A stretch of 64,000 bases of DNA from Campylobacter novaezeelandiae (GTDB taxonomy: Bacteria; Campylobacterota; Campylobacteria; Campylobacterales; Campylobacteraceae), in the NCBI RefSeq assembly GCF_004323845.1, contig NZ_QPGR01000006.1, positions 56,394-120,393 on the forward strand, read 5' to 3'. Below the pieces are notes generated by a model, which saw only the letters and a list, made by a program, of their open reading frames with translations, was not told the origin of the DNA and did not search any database. The translations under genes and the position numbers were made by a program. The stretch's first letter is position 1, and each line of letters begins with the position of its first letter. Shown here piece by piece: positions 55,749 to 64,000 of this stretch.

Positions 55749-56725
55749 GCAAGGTAAGTCTTGAAGCTTATCTTGCTTCCAATTTTAATACTCTTAGTTT
55801 TAAAGATGATATTTATTTTAGTTTTGATTATGCAAAATTGTATGGAGAAGTTTTTGAATTTGAGTATAAAAAAGACGGATTTGTCTTTAAAACTTTAGGA
55901 GTTAAGCAAGAAATTTTAAATTCAGGCTTTTTTGATTTACAAAGTCCTTATGGATATAATGGAATTTATACCAATACTAAAGATGAGGATTTTTTAAACG
56001 AAGCCTTTGAAAATTTAAAGCAAAAAGCTTTAAAAGAAAAGATTATAGCTTTTTTTATACGTTTTCATCCTTTTGATGATCATATAAATGCTTATAAAAA
56101 TAATTTAAATTTTATAAATAAAAATAAAAAAATCATTATAGTTCCCACTGAACAAGATATCACTCTTATACGTAAAAATTACAATCCTCGTATTAAAGCT
56201 TATGTGAAAAAAGCGAGAGAAAATTTAAAAATAGATTTTATTAAAATAGATGAAAATAAAGATTTTAAAATACTTTATGAAAAAACAATGCAAAGAAATG
56301 ACGCAGAAAATTTTTATTTTTTTGATAAAAAATATTTTAATAAATTATATAATTTTAAAGAATATATTGTCTTAAAAGCAAGTTTAAATGAAGAGGTTTT
56401 AGCTTTTGCTTCTTTTTTTCTTTGTAAAGATTTTTCTTATTATCATTTAAGTGCCAATTCTTTAAAGGCTAATGCCAATGCTGCGCTTTTGGATTTTTTC
56501 TTCGAATATGCAAATAAAAAAGGTTCGAAATTTTGCATACTAGGAGGTGGTGTTAAAGATGATGATACACTTTTTAATTATAAGCAAAAATTTTCTATAG
56601 TGGATTCTTATTTTTATATAGGTGGAATTATTTTTAATGTGCCACAATATGAGTATTTTTGTCAAAATTCTAAGAGTGAAAAATTTTTAAAATATCGTTT
56701 TATTAACGATTCCCCCCCCCATTAA
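55745..56725 (+). CDS. FemAB/GNAT-like acyltransferase ending in C9
   Basis: 326 aa. About 140-300 resembles the GNAT/FemAB-like (Acetyltransf_6) fold: NYNPRIKAYVKKARENL, YIVLKASLNEEVLAFASFF, YYHLSANSLKANANAALLDF and FCILGGGVKDDDTLFNYK. Probably acylates an amino sugar of flagellar glycans; inference from position. ATG overlaps the methyltransferase stop (ATGA). Nine C (56712-56720) encode the end DSPPH; other lengths only alter the last residues. Poly-C on the coding strand is unlike the other ten tracts. Confidence 0.75.
   Translation: MSKVSLEAYLASNFNTLSFKDDIYFSFDYAKLYGEVFEFEYKKDGFVFKTLGVKQEILNSGFFDLQSPYGYNGIYTNTKDEDFLNEAFENLKQKALKEKIIAFFIRFHPFDDHINAYKNNLNFINKNKKIIIVPTEQDITLIRKNYNPRIKAYVKKARENLKIDFIKIDENKDFKILYEKTMQRNDAENFYFFDKKYFNKLYNFKEYIVLKASLNEEVLAFASFFLCKDFSYYHLSANSLKANANAALLDFFFEYANKKGSKFCILGGGVKDDDTLFNYKQKFSIVDSYFYIGGIIFNVPQYEYFCQNSKSEKFLKYRFINDSPPH
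56712..56720 (+). repeat. C9 tract at the end of the acyltransferase gene
   Basis: TCC-CCC-CCC-CAT-TAA at C9. C8 gives PPINSFIL, C10 a tail of about 10 different residues. Confidence 0.85.
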
Positions 56726-56772
56726 CTCATTTATCCTATGATTATATTTTTTAAATAAAATCAAGGAATATT

Positions 56773-57894
56773 ATGATTTATTGTGATCATTGTGTAATGC
56801 CAAATACAAGACCAGGTATTAAATTTTTTAAAGATGCAGAAGGTAAAAATATCTGTTCTGCTTGTATCAATCATAAAAATAAAGAAAAGATTGATTATAA
56901 AAAAAGATTTAAAGAGTTAGAAGAATTATGTGATAAATATCGTAGAATGAATGGAAAATTTGAGTATGATTGTGCTATTGCTGTAAGTGGAGGAAAAGAC
57001 TCTCACTTTCAAGTGCATATCATGAAAGAAAAGTTAGGAATGAATCCTATTTTATTTAGTGTTGAAGATAATTTTACGACTACAAAGGCTGGAAGAAAAA
57101 ATTTAAGAAATTTAAGTGAGACTTTTGGCTGTCATATTATCAGTTTAAAACCTGATTTAAAAACTCAAAGAAAAATTACTTTAAAAACTTTTGAAAAATA
57201 TGGAAAACCAACGTGGTTTATTGATAGGCTTATTTATACCTATCCTTTTGCCATGGCTTTGAAATTTAATACGCCTTTATTAGTTTATGGTGAAAATGTA
57301 AGTTATGAGTATGGGGGGGGGTATGACCTAGAAACTCCTAGTGCTAAAGATATTTTTTTAAATGGGGTGGCAGAAGATTTGGATTTGAGCGAATTCATAG
57401 ATGATGAAATCAAAGAGGAAAATCTTCAACTTTTTTTCAAGCCTAATGAAAATGATCTTGCTAAATTAGATCCTATTTATCTTAGTTATTTTATTAAATG
57501 GAATTCTTATTCAAATTATATTTTTGCAAAAAGTAGAGGCTTTACAGATTTACAAAATGAATGGGATAGAACTCATTGTGTTGAGAATTTTGATCAAATT
57601 GATAGCATAGGTTATATTATTCATGCTTGGATGAAATACCCAAAATTTGGGCATGCTATGGCTAGTGATTATGCGGCTAGACTCATAAGATATGGACTTT
57701 TAGATAGAGAAAAAGCTATTAAAATCGTTAAAGAAAGAGATCATAAACTAGATGATAAATGTATAGAAGATTTTTGTTCTTTTGTTGGCATCAATAAAGA
57801 TCGTTTTTACCGCATTGTTGAGAAGCATTATAATATGGATTTATTTTATAAAAATGAATTTGGAGAATTTAAACTTAAAAACGAAATTTCTTAA
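56773..57894 (+). CDS. ptmG: N-acetyl sugar amidotransferase, PtmG/PseA family, with G9
   Basis: 373 aa. N-terminal zinc-like Cys (YCDHCVMP, ICSACINH), PP-loop AVSGGKDSHFQVHIMK, then YGENVSYEYGGG and HAWMKYPKFGHA. The family (WbpG/WbuX/PseA) adds an amidino group to a nonulosonic acid; this one is nearest, from memory, to Cj1324 (PtmG) of the legionaminic acid locus. Nine G at 57313-57321 (residues 181-183) keep it open; G8 or G10 stops within three or four codons. So the acetamidino decoration may be phase-variable. Confidence 0.85.
   Translation: MIYCDHCVMPNTRPGIKFFKDAEGKNICSACINHKNKEKIDYKKRFKELEELCDKYRRMNGKFEYDCAIAVSGGKDSHFQVHIMKEKLGMNPILFSVEDNFTTTKAGRKNLRNLSETFGCHIISLKPDLKTQRKITLKTFEKYGKPTWFIDRLIYTYPFAMALKFNTPLLVYGENVSYEYGGGYDLETPSAKDIFLNGVAEDLDLSEFIDDEIKEENLQLFFKPNENDLAKLDPIYLSYFIKWNSYSNYIFAKSRGFTDLQNEWDRTHCVENFDQIDSIGYIIHAWMKYPKFGHAMASDYAARLIRYGLLDREKAIKIVKERDHKLDDKCIEDFCSFVGINKDRFYRIVEKHYNMDLFYKNEFGEFKLKNEIS
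57313..57321 (+). repeat. G9 tract in the ptmG-like gene
   Basis: TAT-GGG-GGG-GGG-TAT-GAC. G8 gives GGMT then TAG; G10 gives GGGV then TGA. Confidence 0.9.
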
Positions 57895-58151
57895 TAAACT
57901 AAAAATAAATAGATTTAAATATATAAATAAATTTAGTTTAAATTTTAAGTTGAAAGTTTTTATATATTAAATCTTTATAAATTTAAAAAAAGAGTGGAAT
58001 ATTTTTTGCTACAATAAAATATTATTTACAAAATAAATATATAAATGAATAAGATAAATTCTTTATAGTGGGTTTAGTTTTTTTTAAAAAAAATGTATTT
58101 GTATTTACAATAATAAAAACTAAAATTTATCTTTAGTAATAAAGGCACAAA
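57895..58151 (+). promoter_or_regulatory. 257-nt gap before legI with a sigma-54-like site
   Basis: TGGAATATTTTTTGCT (57995-58010) has GG and GC 11 bases apart, the -24/-12 spacing of a sigma-54 promoter used for many flagellar genes in Campylobacter. The rest of the gap is AT-rich with no credible gene. GC and GG apart, the match to the longer consensus is partial. Confidence 0.4.
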
Positions 58152-59156
58152 ATGAAAAAAACTCTTATCATTGCAGAAGCAGGGGTAAATCATAACGGAG
58201 ATTTGAATCTAGCTAAAAAAATGATAGAAATTGCAGCCAAATGCGGAGCTGATTTTGTCAAATTTCAAACTTTTAAAGCCAAAGATTGCGTAAGCATTAA
58301 TGCAAAAAAAGCCAAATATCAACTTCAAACAACAAATCAAAACGAGAGCCAGTTTGAAATGATAAAAAAATTGGAGCTTGATTTAAAAGCACATCAAATT
58401 CTTATAGCTCATGCTAAAGCTCATAATATTTCTTTTCTTTCAACCCCTTTTGATTTAGATAGTATAGAACTTTTGCATTGTCTTGGGCTTGAAATTTTTA
58501 AAATTCCAAGTGGAGAAATCACAAATCTTCCTTATCTTAAAGCTATTGCAAGATTAAATAAAAAAATCATACTTTCAACAGGAATGTCAAATTTAGGTGA
58601 AATTGAAGCTTGTTTAGACGCACTTTGTAAAAATGGTCAAAAAAGGAACAATATCACTTTAATGCATTGCACAACCGAATATCCCGCTCCCTTTAATGAA
58701 GTCAATTTAAAAGCCATGCAAACTTTAAAAAATGCTTTTAATTTAAATGTGGGTTATTCTGATCATACCAAAGGTATAAGTGTAGCTTTAGGTGCTGTAG
58801 CTTTAGGTGCTTGTATTATTGAAAAGCATTTTACCTTAGATAAATCAATGAGTGGTCCTGATCATAAAGCAAGTTTAGAACCAAGCGAACTTAAACTCAT
58901 GTGTCAAAGCATAAAAGAGCTTGATTTAGCTTTAGGCGATGGCATTAAAAGAATAAGCAAGAGTGAAAAGAAAAACATAAATATAGCAAGAAAAAGTCTT
59001 GTGGCAAAAAAAGATATTTTAAAGGGTGAAAAATTTAGCGAAGAAAATTTAACTACAAAGCGTCCAGGAAATGGAATTTGTGCAATGCAATATGATAAAT
59101 TTTTAAATAAAATTGCTAAAAGATCTTATAAAAAAGATGATTTGATCCGTGAATAA
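58152..59156 (+). CDS. legI: Legionaminic acid synthase LegI (NeuB2)
   Basis: 334 aa NeuB family: AEAGVNHNGDLNLAKKMI, FVKFQTFKA, KIPSGEITNLP, STGMSNLGEI, YSDHTKG, and EKHFTLDKSMSGPDHK with metal His, then a C-terminal SAF/antifreeze-like domain (about 275-334). It condenses PEP with a 6-deoxy-diacetamido-mannose to give legionaminic acid for flagellin. Overlaps legG by 8 nt. Corresponds to Cj1327; neuB2 is a synonym. Confidence 0.93.
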   Translation: MKKTLIIAEAGVNHNGDLNLAKKMIEIAAKCGADFVKFQTFKAKDCVSINAKKAKYQLQTTNQNESQFEMIKKLELDLKAHQILIAHAKAHNISFLSTPFDLDSIELLHCLGLEIFKIPSGEITNLPYLKAIARLNKKIILSTGMSNLGEIEACLDALCKNGQKRNNITLMHCTTEYPAPFNEVNLKAMQTLKNAFNLNVGYSDHTKGISVALGAVALGACIIEKHFTLDKSMSGPDHKASLEPSELKLMCQSIKELDLALGDGIKRISKSEKKNINIARKSLVAKKDILKGEKFSEENLTTKRPGNGICAMQYDKFLNKIAKRSYKKDDLIRE

Positions 59157-60324
59157 AAGAAAAATTTGCCTTGTAAGTGCTACAAGAGCTGAGTGGTATT
59201 TATTGAGTCATTTATGTAAAGAAATTAAAAAAGATAAAGATTTAATCCTTCAAATTCTTGTAACAGGCACACATTTAAGCCAAGAATTTGGTTTAACCTA
59301 TAAAGAGATAGAAAAAGAATTTAAGATCGATGAAAAAATTCCTATTTTGCTTTCAAATGATGATAATTTAAGTCTTTGTAAAAGTATGGCCTTGGTGTTT
59401 GAGGGTTTTTCTAAGGCATTTAAAAGTTTAAAACCTGATATAGTGGTGATTTTAGGCGATCGTTATGAAATGCTAGCGGTTGCTAGCGTTTGTCTTTTAA
59501 TGCAAATTCCTATTGCTCATCTTTGTGGTGGGGAACTTACTTTAGGTGCTATTGATGATAGTATAAGACATAGTATTACTAAAATGGCCCATCTTCATTT
59601 TGTAAGCACAAAAGAATACCAAAATAGGGTTTTGCAATTGGGTGAAAATAAAAATTCTGTTTTTAATATAGGTTCTCTTGGAGGGTTTATTGTAAAAAAT
59701 ATGGATTTTTTAAGCAAAGAAGAGCTTGAAAAAGAGCTTGATTTTAAATTTGATGAAAATATTTATTTAATTACTTATCATCCTGAAACTTTAAATTTAA
59801 AACAAACTAAAAATAATATTCAAACATTGCTTTGCAATTTAACAAAGCTTAAAAAAGCAAGTTTAATTTTTACTAAAGCAAATGCTGATGAAAATGGACT
59901 TTTGATTAATAATTTTTTAGCAGATTTTTGTAAAAAATATCCCCAAAAAGCAAAACTTTTTGATAATCTTGGATCTAAAAGATATTTGAGTTTAATGAAA
60001 ATTTCAAAAGCTGTAATAGGAAATTCATCTAGCGGTATTATAGAAAGTCCTTTTTTAAGAGTAGCTTGTATCAATATAGGTGATCGTCAAAAAGGAAGAA
60101 TAAGAAGCGAAAATATCATTGATACAAGTATAAAAGATTTACAACAAGCCTTTCAAAAACTAGAAGATAAAAAATTCCAAGATAATTTAAAAAATTTTAA
60201 AAATCCTTTTGAAAGTAGGATAAAAAATCCTAATAAATTTATTAAAACAAAACTTAAAAATGTAAAATTAGATACAATTTTAAATAAAAAATTTACGGAT
60301 TTGTTATGGATATCAAAAAATTAA
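59149..60324 (+). CDS. legG: Hydrolysing NDP-sugar 2-epimerase LegG (NeuC2)
   Basis: 391 aa, GTG start within the legI stop region. VSATRAEWYLLSHLCKEI, VTGTHLSQEFG, LGDRYEMLA, CGGELTLGAIDDSIRH and GNSSSGIIESP are of the UDP-GlcNAc 2-epimerase fold. In C. jejuni it uses a GDP-linked bacillosamine-type sugar. Overlaps ptmE by 19 nt. Confidence 0.93.
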   Translation: MNKRKICLVSATRAEWYLLSHLCKEIKKDKDLILQILVTGTHLSQEFGLTYKEIEKEFKIDEKIPILLSNDDNLSLCKSMALVFEGFSKAFKSLKPDIVVILGDRYEMLAVASVCLLMQIPIAHLCGGELTLGAIDDSIRHSITKMAHLHFVSTKEYQNRVLQLGENKNSVFNIGSLGGFIVKNMDFLSKEELEKELDFKFDENIYLITYHPETLNLKQTKNNIQTLLCNLTKLKKASLIFTKANADENGLLINNFLADFCKKYPQKAKLFDNLGSKRYLSLMKISKAVIGNSSSGIIESPFLRVACINIGDRQKGRIRSENIIDTSIKDLQQAFQKLEDKKFQDNLKNFKNPFESRIKNPNKFIKTKLKNVKLDTILNKKFTDLLWISKN

Positions 60325-61340
60325 AATTAAGTCCAAATTCTAGCATAAAAGAAGCCTTAAATATAGTTGGAAAAGAAAGAGTAAGACTTGGTATTGTAGT
60401 CGATCAAAAAGATAAATTTTTAGGGGTAATTAGCGATTCTGATATTAGAAAAGCTTTAATCAATGGAAAAATGATTTATGATTGTATAGAAGATATTTAT
60501 ACTAAAAATCCTATCGTAATAAAAGAAAATACAAATAAAGCTGAACTTTTAGAGCTTTCTTCAAAAACAGATATTTATGATTTTCCTGTAGTTAACGAAA
60601 AAGGCGAGGTGCTCTCTATAAGGTCTATTTCTTCGCTTTTAGCTAAAATAAAACTTCCAAATTATGTAATTTTAATGGCAGGCGGACTTGGATCAAGGCT
60701 TAAAGAGCTTACTAAACATACACCAAAACCTATGTTAAAAGTAGGAAAAAAACCTATTTTAGAAAGTATTGTTTCAAGGTTTTCTTTGCAAAACTTTGAG
60801 AATTTTATTTTTTGCGTAAATTATAAAAGACAAATTATAGAAGATTATTTTAAAGATGGAATGGATTTTGGGGTTAAAATTTCTTATGTTAAAGAAAAGA
60901 AAAAGCTAGGAACAGCAGGAGCTTTGAGTTTGGTTGATAAGCCTTTAAAAGAAAGTTTTATTGTGATGAATGCAGATATTTTAACTGAGCTTAATTTTTT
61001 AGAATTTTTAAAAGCTCATGAAAAAAGTAGAGCTTTAATGAGTGTGTGTGTAAGAGAATTTGAACAAAATATACCTTATGGAGTTATAAAAGAACAAAAT
61101 GGCTTTATAAAAAATATACAAGAAAAACCAACTATGAAATTTTTGGTTAGTGCTGGTATTTATGCGTTAAAACCTGAAGTTTTGAACTTTTTTAAAAAAA
61201 ATGAATATTTAGATATGCCCGATTTAATTAAAATTTTAATGCAAAAAAATGAAAGAATTAATACTTTTTTATTGCGTGATTATTGGATTGATATAGGTAG
61301 AATTGAAGAATTTGCAAGAGCAAATGAGGATTTTAGATGA
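60306..61340 (+). CDS. ptmE: CBS-nucleotidyltransferase PtmE
   Basis: 344 aa. Two CBS motifs (about 1-115, LGVISDSDIRKALI) precede a sugar-phosphate nucleotidyltransferase (MAGGLGSRLKELTKHTPKPM, VMNADILTELNF, YWIDIGRIEEF). C. jejuni PtmE (Cj1329) makes GDP-glucosamine for the GDP-linked legionaminic pathway. The CBS part may sense nucleotides. Start overlaps legG; stop shares 4 nt with ptmF. Confidence 0.9.
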   Translation: MDIKKLKLSPNSSIKEALNIVGKERVRLGIVVDQKDKFLGVISDSDIRKALINGKMIYDCIEDIYTKNPIVIKENTNKAELLELSSKTDIYDFPVVNEKGEVLSIRSISSLLAKIKLPNYVILMAGGLGSRLKELTKHTPKPMLKVGKKPILESIVSRFSLQNFENFIFCVNYKRQIIEDYFKDGMDFGVKISYVKEKKKLGTAGALSLVDKPLKESFIVMNADILTELNFLEFLKAHEKSRALMSVCVREFEQNIPYGVIKEQNGFIKNIQEKPTMKFLVSAGIYALKPEVLNFFKKNEYLDMPDLIKILMQKNERINTFLLRDYWIDIGRIEEFARANEDFR

Positions 61341-62236
61341 AAGCTTTAATTATAGGCTTTGGAAGTATTGGAAAAAAACATTTTTTAGCTCTTAAAAATT
61401 TAGGCTTTGATGTTTCTTTACTCTCTTTTAGTGCTTGTAAAAAAGATATCAATGAAGTAAAGCTTTATAATTCTTGGAATAAAATCTCTCTAAAAGATTT
61501 TGATCTTTTTGTGATTGCCAATATCACGACTTTGCATTTAGAGACTTTAAAAAAAATTGATACACTCGTAAAAGATAAGATTATATTAGTTGAAAAACCT
61601 TTATTTGAAAAATTTATCCCTTTTCAAAGCAATAAAAATAAAATATTTATTGCCTATCTTTTGAGATTTAATCCTTTAATAAAGGCTTTAGAAGAAATTT
61701 TACAATATGAAGAACCTTATTTTGTAGAATTAAGTTGTCATTCTTATTTGCCTAACTGGCGTGATGTGGATTATAGGGAAAATTATAGCTCAAAAAAAGA
61801 GTTAGGGGGAGGAGTTTTGCTTGATCTCTCGCATGAGATTGATTTAGCTTTTTTTCTTTTTGGAGAATTAAAACTTTTATATAGTGAAAATTTAAAATTT
61901 TCAGAACTTGAGATTAATAGTGATGATTTTGCTTTTTTATCTTTAAAAAATTCCAAAGGCTTAAGAATTCATATCAAGCTTGATTATTTTTCTAAGCTTA
62001 CTCAAAGAAAGATTATTATTCATACTCCAAAAAAAAGCTATGAAGCCGATTTGATCCAAAATATTTTAAAAATTTATAATAAGGATAAAAGCATTAAAAC
62101 ACAAATTTATAAAAGTGACACAATTTCAACTTTAGAATTAATGCATAAGGCTATACTAAATAATGATAAAAATCTATGTTCTTTAGATGAGGCTTTAAAT
62201 GTATTAAAAATTTGCGATGAGGTTAAAAATGGCTGA
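61337..62236 (+). CDS. ptmF: Gfo/Idh/MocA-family oxidoreductase PtmF
   Basis: 299 aa. ALIIGFGSIGKKHFLALKNLG is a Rossmann NAD(P) site, LVEKPLFEK the family EKP motif, and GGGVLLDLSHEIDLA the substrate-side His. In C. jejuni (Cj1330) it works with PtmA early in CMP-legionaminic acid supply; the exact reaction I do not restate from memory. Overlaps ptmE (ATGA) and ptmB by 8 nt. Confidence 0.88.
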   Translation: MKALIIGFGSIGKKHFLALKNLGFDVSLLSFSACKKDINEVKLYNSWNKISLKDFDLFVIANITTLHLETLKKIDTLVKDKIILVEKPLFEKFIPFQSNKNKIFIAYLLRFNPLIKALEEILQYEEPYFVELSCHSYLPNWRDVDYRENYSSKKELGGGVLLDLSHEIDLAFFLFGELKLLYSENLKFSELEINSDDFAFLSLKNSKGLRIHIKLDYFSKLTQRKIIIHTPKKSYEADLIQNILKIYNKDKSIKTQIYKSDTISTLELMHKAILNNDKNLCSLDEALNVLKICDEVKNG

Positions 62237-62936
62237 AATTTTATGCACAATTTGTGCAAGGGGTGGCTCTAAAGGAGTTTTAAATAAAAATATCAAAAAA
62301 ATCAATGATCTTGAAATGATAGCTTATAGTATTATACAAGCAAGAAATTCAAAGCTTTTTAAACATATAGTTGTAAGCACGGATAGCGATGAGATAGCAA
62401 ATGTTGCATTAAAATATAAAGCCGAGGTTTTTTTTAAAAGAGAAGCGCATCTTGCAAGCGATAGTGCTCCAAAACTTCCTGTAATGCGTGATGCACTTTT
62501 AAGAAGTGAAAAATATTTTGGTGTAAAATTTGATATTTTGGTAGATTTAGATGCTTCAGCTCCTCTTAGAACAAGTCAAGATATAAAAAAAGCTTATGAA
62601 TTATTTATAAAAGAAAATAAAGAAGTTTTAATTACTGCAACTTTAGCAAGGCGTAATCCTTATTTTAATTTAATAGAACTTGATAATGGCGAAGTAAAAA
62701 GATCAAAACAGGGTTTTTTTACAACACGCCAAAGCGCACCAAAATGTTTTGATATGAATGCAAGTATTTATATGTTTAAACGCGAAAGACTACTTAAGAG
62801 TGATGATTTATTTGGAAAAGAAACCTCTCTTTATGTTATGGATGAAAGCACAGCTTTTGATGTAGATAGCGAGCTTGATTTTAAGATAGTTGAGTTTTTA
62901 ATCAAAGAAAGAAATTTAAAACCAGAGGAGTTTTAA
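62229..62936 (+). CDS. ptmB: CMP-legionaminic acid synthetase PtmB (LegF)
   Basis: 235 aa. ICARGGSKGVLNKNIKKIN, VVSTDSDEIANVA and LVDLDASAPLRTSQDI are cytidylyltransferase motifs. It activates legionaminic acid with CTP for flagellin transfer. Start ATG 62229 is chosen for its GAGG ribosome site; an in-frame ATG at 62217 has none. The stop shares a base with ptmA. Corresponds to Cj1331. Confidence 0.92.
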   Translation: MAEILCTICARGGSKGVLNKNIKKINDLEMIAYSIIQARNSKLFKHIVVSTDSDEIANVALKYKAEVFFKREAHLASDSAPKLPVMRDALLRSEKYFGVKFDILVDLDASAPLRTSQDIKKAYELFIKENKEVLITATLARRNPYFNLIELDNGEVKRSKQGFFTTRQSAPKCFDMNASIYMFKRERLLKSDDLFGKETSLYVMDESTAFDVDSELDFKIVEFLIKERNLKPEEF

Positions 62937-63706
62937 TGCTTGAGGGAAAAATTATTTTTGTTGTAGGGGCTTGTGGGCGTATAGGAAAAGAACTTTGCAA
63001 GGCTATTTTAAAAAATAAAGGCATTGCAGTTTTAGCAGATATTAATGAAAAAGCTTTAAAAGATCTAAAAGAAGAATTGCACAAAGAATTTGATCAAGAA
63101 CTTTTAAGTCTTAAGCTTGATATCACTTCTAAAGAAAGCCTTAATGATGCCATTTTAAAAACTGAGCAAAAATATAAAAAAATTGATGCTTTTGTTAATT
63201 CTTCTTATCCTTGTGGAAAAAATTGGGGAAAAACGCCTTATTATGAATTAAGTTATGAAGAACTTTGTGAAAATTTAAATTTGCATCTTGGCGGGTTTAT
63301 TTTAGCTTCTCAGGAATTTGTAAAATATTTTAAAAAGCAAGGTTATGGAAATATTATCAATCTTAGCTCTATTATGGGTGTATATGCTCCTAAATTTGAA
63401 AATTATAAAAATACCAGTATGCAAAGCTCACTTGAATATAGCGTGATTAAAGCAGGAATTAATCATTTGGGTGTATGGCTTGCTAAAGAACTTTTTAACA
63501 CTAATATCCGTGTAAATACTTTAGCAGCTGGAGGAATTTTAGATAATCAACCGCAGGTTTTCTTAGATGCTTATAGAAAATGTTGTGCAAGCAAAGGAAT
63601 GCTAGAAGCAAGCGATTTATGCGGAACTTTGGTATTTTTGCTTAGTGATGCAAGTAAATTTATTACAGGGCAAACCTTAGTAGTTAGTGATGGGTGGGGA
63701 CTTTAA
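62936..63706 (+). CDS. ptmA: SDR oxidoreductase PtmA
   Basis: 256-aa classical SDR. VVGACGRIGKELCKAIL binds NAD(P); NLSSIMGVYAP and YSVIKAGINH hold Ser and YxxxK. In Campylobacter PtmA is part of the flagellin glycan (legionaminic) pathway beside PtmB (Cj1332). The stop overlaps the next ATG (TAATG). Confidence 0.92.
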   Translation: MLEGKIIFVVGACGRIGKELCKAILKNKGIAVLADINEKALKDLKEELHKEFDQELLSLKLDITSKESLNDAILKTEQKYKKIDAFVNSSYPCGKNWGKTPYYELSYEELCENLNLHLGGFILASQEFVKYFKKQGYGNIINLSSIMGVYAPKFENYKNTSMQSSLEYSVIKAGINHLGVWLAKELFNTNIRVNTLAAGGILDNQPQVFLDAYRKCCASKGMLEASDLCGTLVFLLSDASKFITGQTLVVSDGWGL

Positions 63707-64000
63707 TGTTTTTAAAAGAACTTTTTGAGAGAAATTTAAATTCTTTAAGAGATATTGCCTTAAAGAATGCTTTAAGTAAAATAAAAATTAATACAAAATA
63801 TCAACTTATTGAAGCAGAGGATAAGCTTAATATCAATTTAAAAGATAGAAGCACAAATGCCTTGCTCTACCAAAACCCCCTTACTGAATTAAACTCCTTA
63901 TTAAATACTTATAATGATAAATACTTCTTATACCCTGTTCTTTATTTTTATGGTTTTGGAAATGGTATTTTATTTAAAGCCTTACTTCAAAACAAAAACC
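63706..64000 (+). CDS. Motility accessory factor (Maf/PseD-like), 3' end outside window
   Basis: First 98 codons, open to the right edge: MFLKELFERNLNSLRDIALK, NALLYQNPLTELNSLL, YFLYPVLYFYGFGNGILFK. This is the N-terminus of the Maf/DUF115 family, which is thought to transfer nonulosonic acids to flagellin. The position matches Cj1333 (pseD), but it could be another maf paralogue. Confidence 0.85.
   Translation, partial: MFLKELFERNLNSLRDIALKNALSKIKINTKYQLIEAEDKLNINLKDRSTNALLYQNPLTELNSLLNTYNDKYFLYPVLYFYGFGNGILFKALLQNKN

Noticed and set aside
57782-57970. Small plus-strand open frame over the ptmG-like 3' end
   Set aside because: Overlaps a well-supported gene in another frame, with low-complexity Lys/Asn/Phe composition typical of AT-rich chance frames.
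63706-64000. Firm pseD assignment
   Set aside because: Only 98 codons are present and Campylobacter genomes hold several maf paralogues with similar N-termini.

Overview
The window is AT-rich, densely packed chromosomal DNA of a thermotolerant Campylobacter (jejuni/coli/lari group). This rests on gene content and order resembling C. jejuni NCTC 11168 (Cj numbers below are recalled, not searched), GNTATAAT-type -10 boxes with T-rich upstream DNA, ATGA/TAATG gene overlaps, and many poly-G tracts inside genes. The order differs from the C. jejuni reference: blocks resembling Cj0239-0240, Cj0266-0277, Cj1455-1423 and Cj1325-1333 lie side by side, so it is probably a related species or a rearranged strain.

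Layout. 1-1889: nifS (cut by the left edge) and nifU. 1951-2877: a decayed restriction-enzyme-like pseudogene. 2913-11230: housekeeping genes (two DUF2393 membrane proteins, a band-7 protein, a tautomerase, bcp, queH, then the tightly overlapping fabZ-lpxA-clpX-mreB-mreC). 11225-20793: prfB, a capsule-type SGNH protein, rimO, tilS, an EI24 membrane protein, dUTPase, a fucosyltransferase-like gene and two small genes. 20846-26027: capsule export genes kpsMTEDF. 26027-54254: capsule sugar synthesis and transfer. This covers UDP-glucuronate (ugd), galactofuranose (glf), an amide-decoration arm (aminotransferase, HAD phosphatase, TupA-like ATP-grasp domains), several glycosyltransferases, a radical SAM protein with a 21-bp tandem repeat, and a GDP-heptose set (gmhA2, hddA, hddC, a 4,6-dehydratase, a 4-dehydrogenase-like SDR, two epimerases, two reductases) with methyltransferases. 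54302-64000: flagellar sugar modification and legionaminic acid synthesis (methyltransferases, GNAT, ptmG-like, legI, legG, ptmE, ptmF, ptmB, ptmA) and the start of a maf/pseD-like gene.

Two themes dominate. First, eleven G or C tracts of 8-12 bases lie in genes or at starts between 12.5 and 57.3 kb. Some would switch a gene off. Two (36516-36525 and 55707-55716) would instead fuse neighbouring enzymes into one polypeptide in another phase, and one moves a start codon. Second, six otherwise unrelated enzymes carry the same two-part tail with a repeated S/T-Y-K/R-L-G motif. I do not recognise this tail as a named domain, and in one case it is split off by an A8 frameshift. I saw no tRNA, rRNA, insertion sequence or CRISPR array, and no kpsC, kpsS or phosphoramidate genes.
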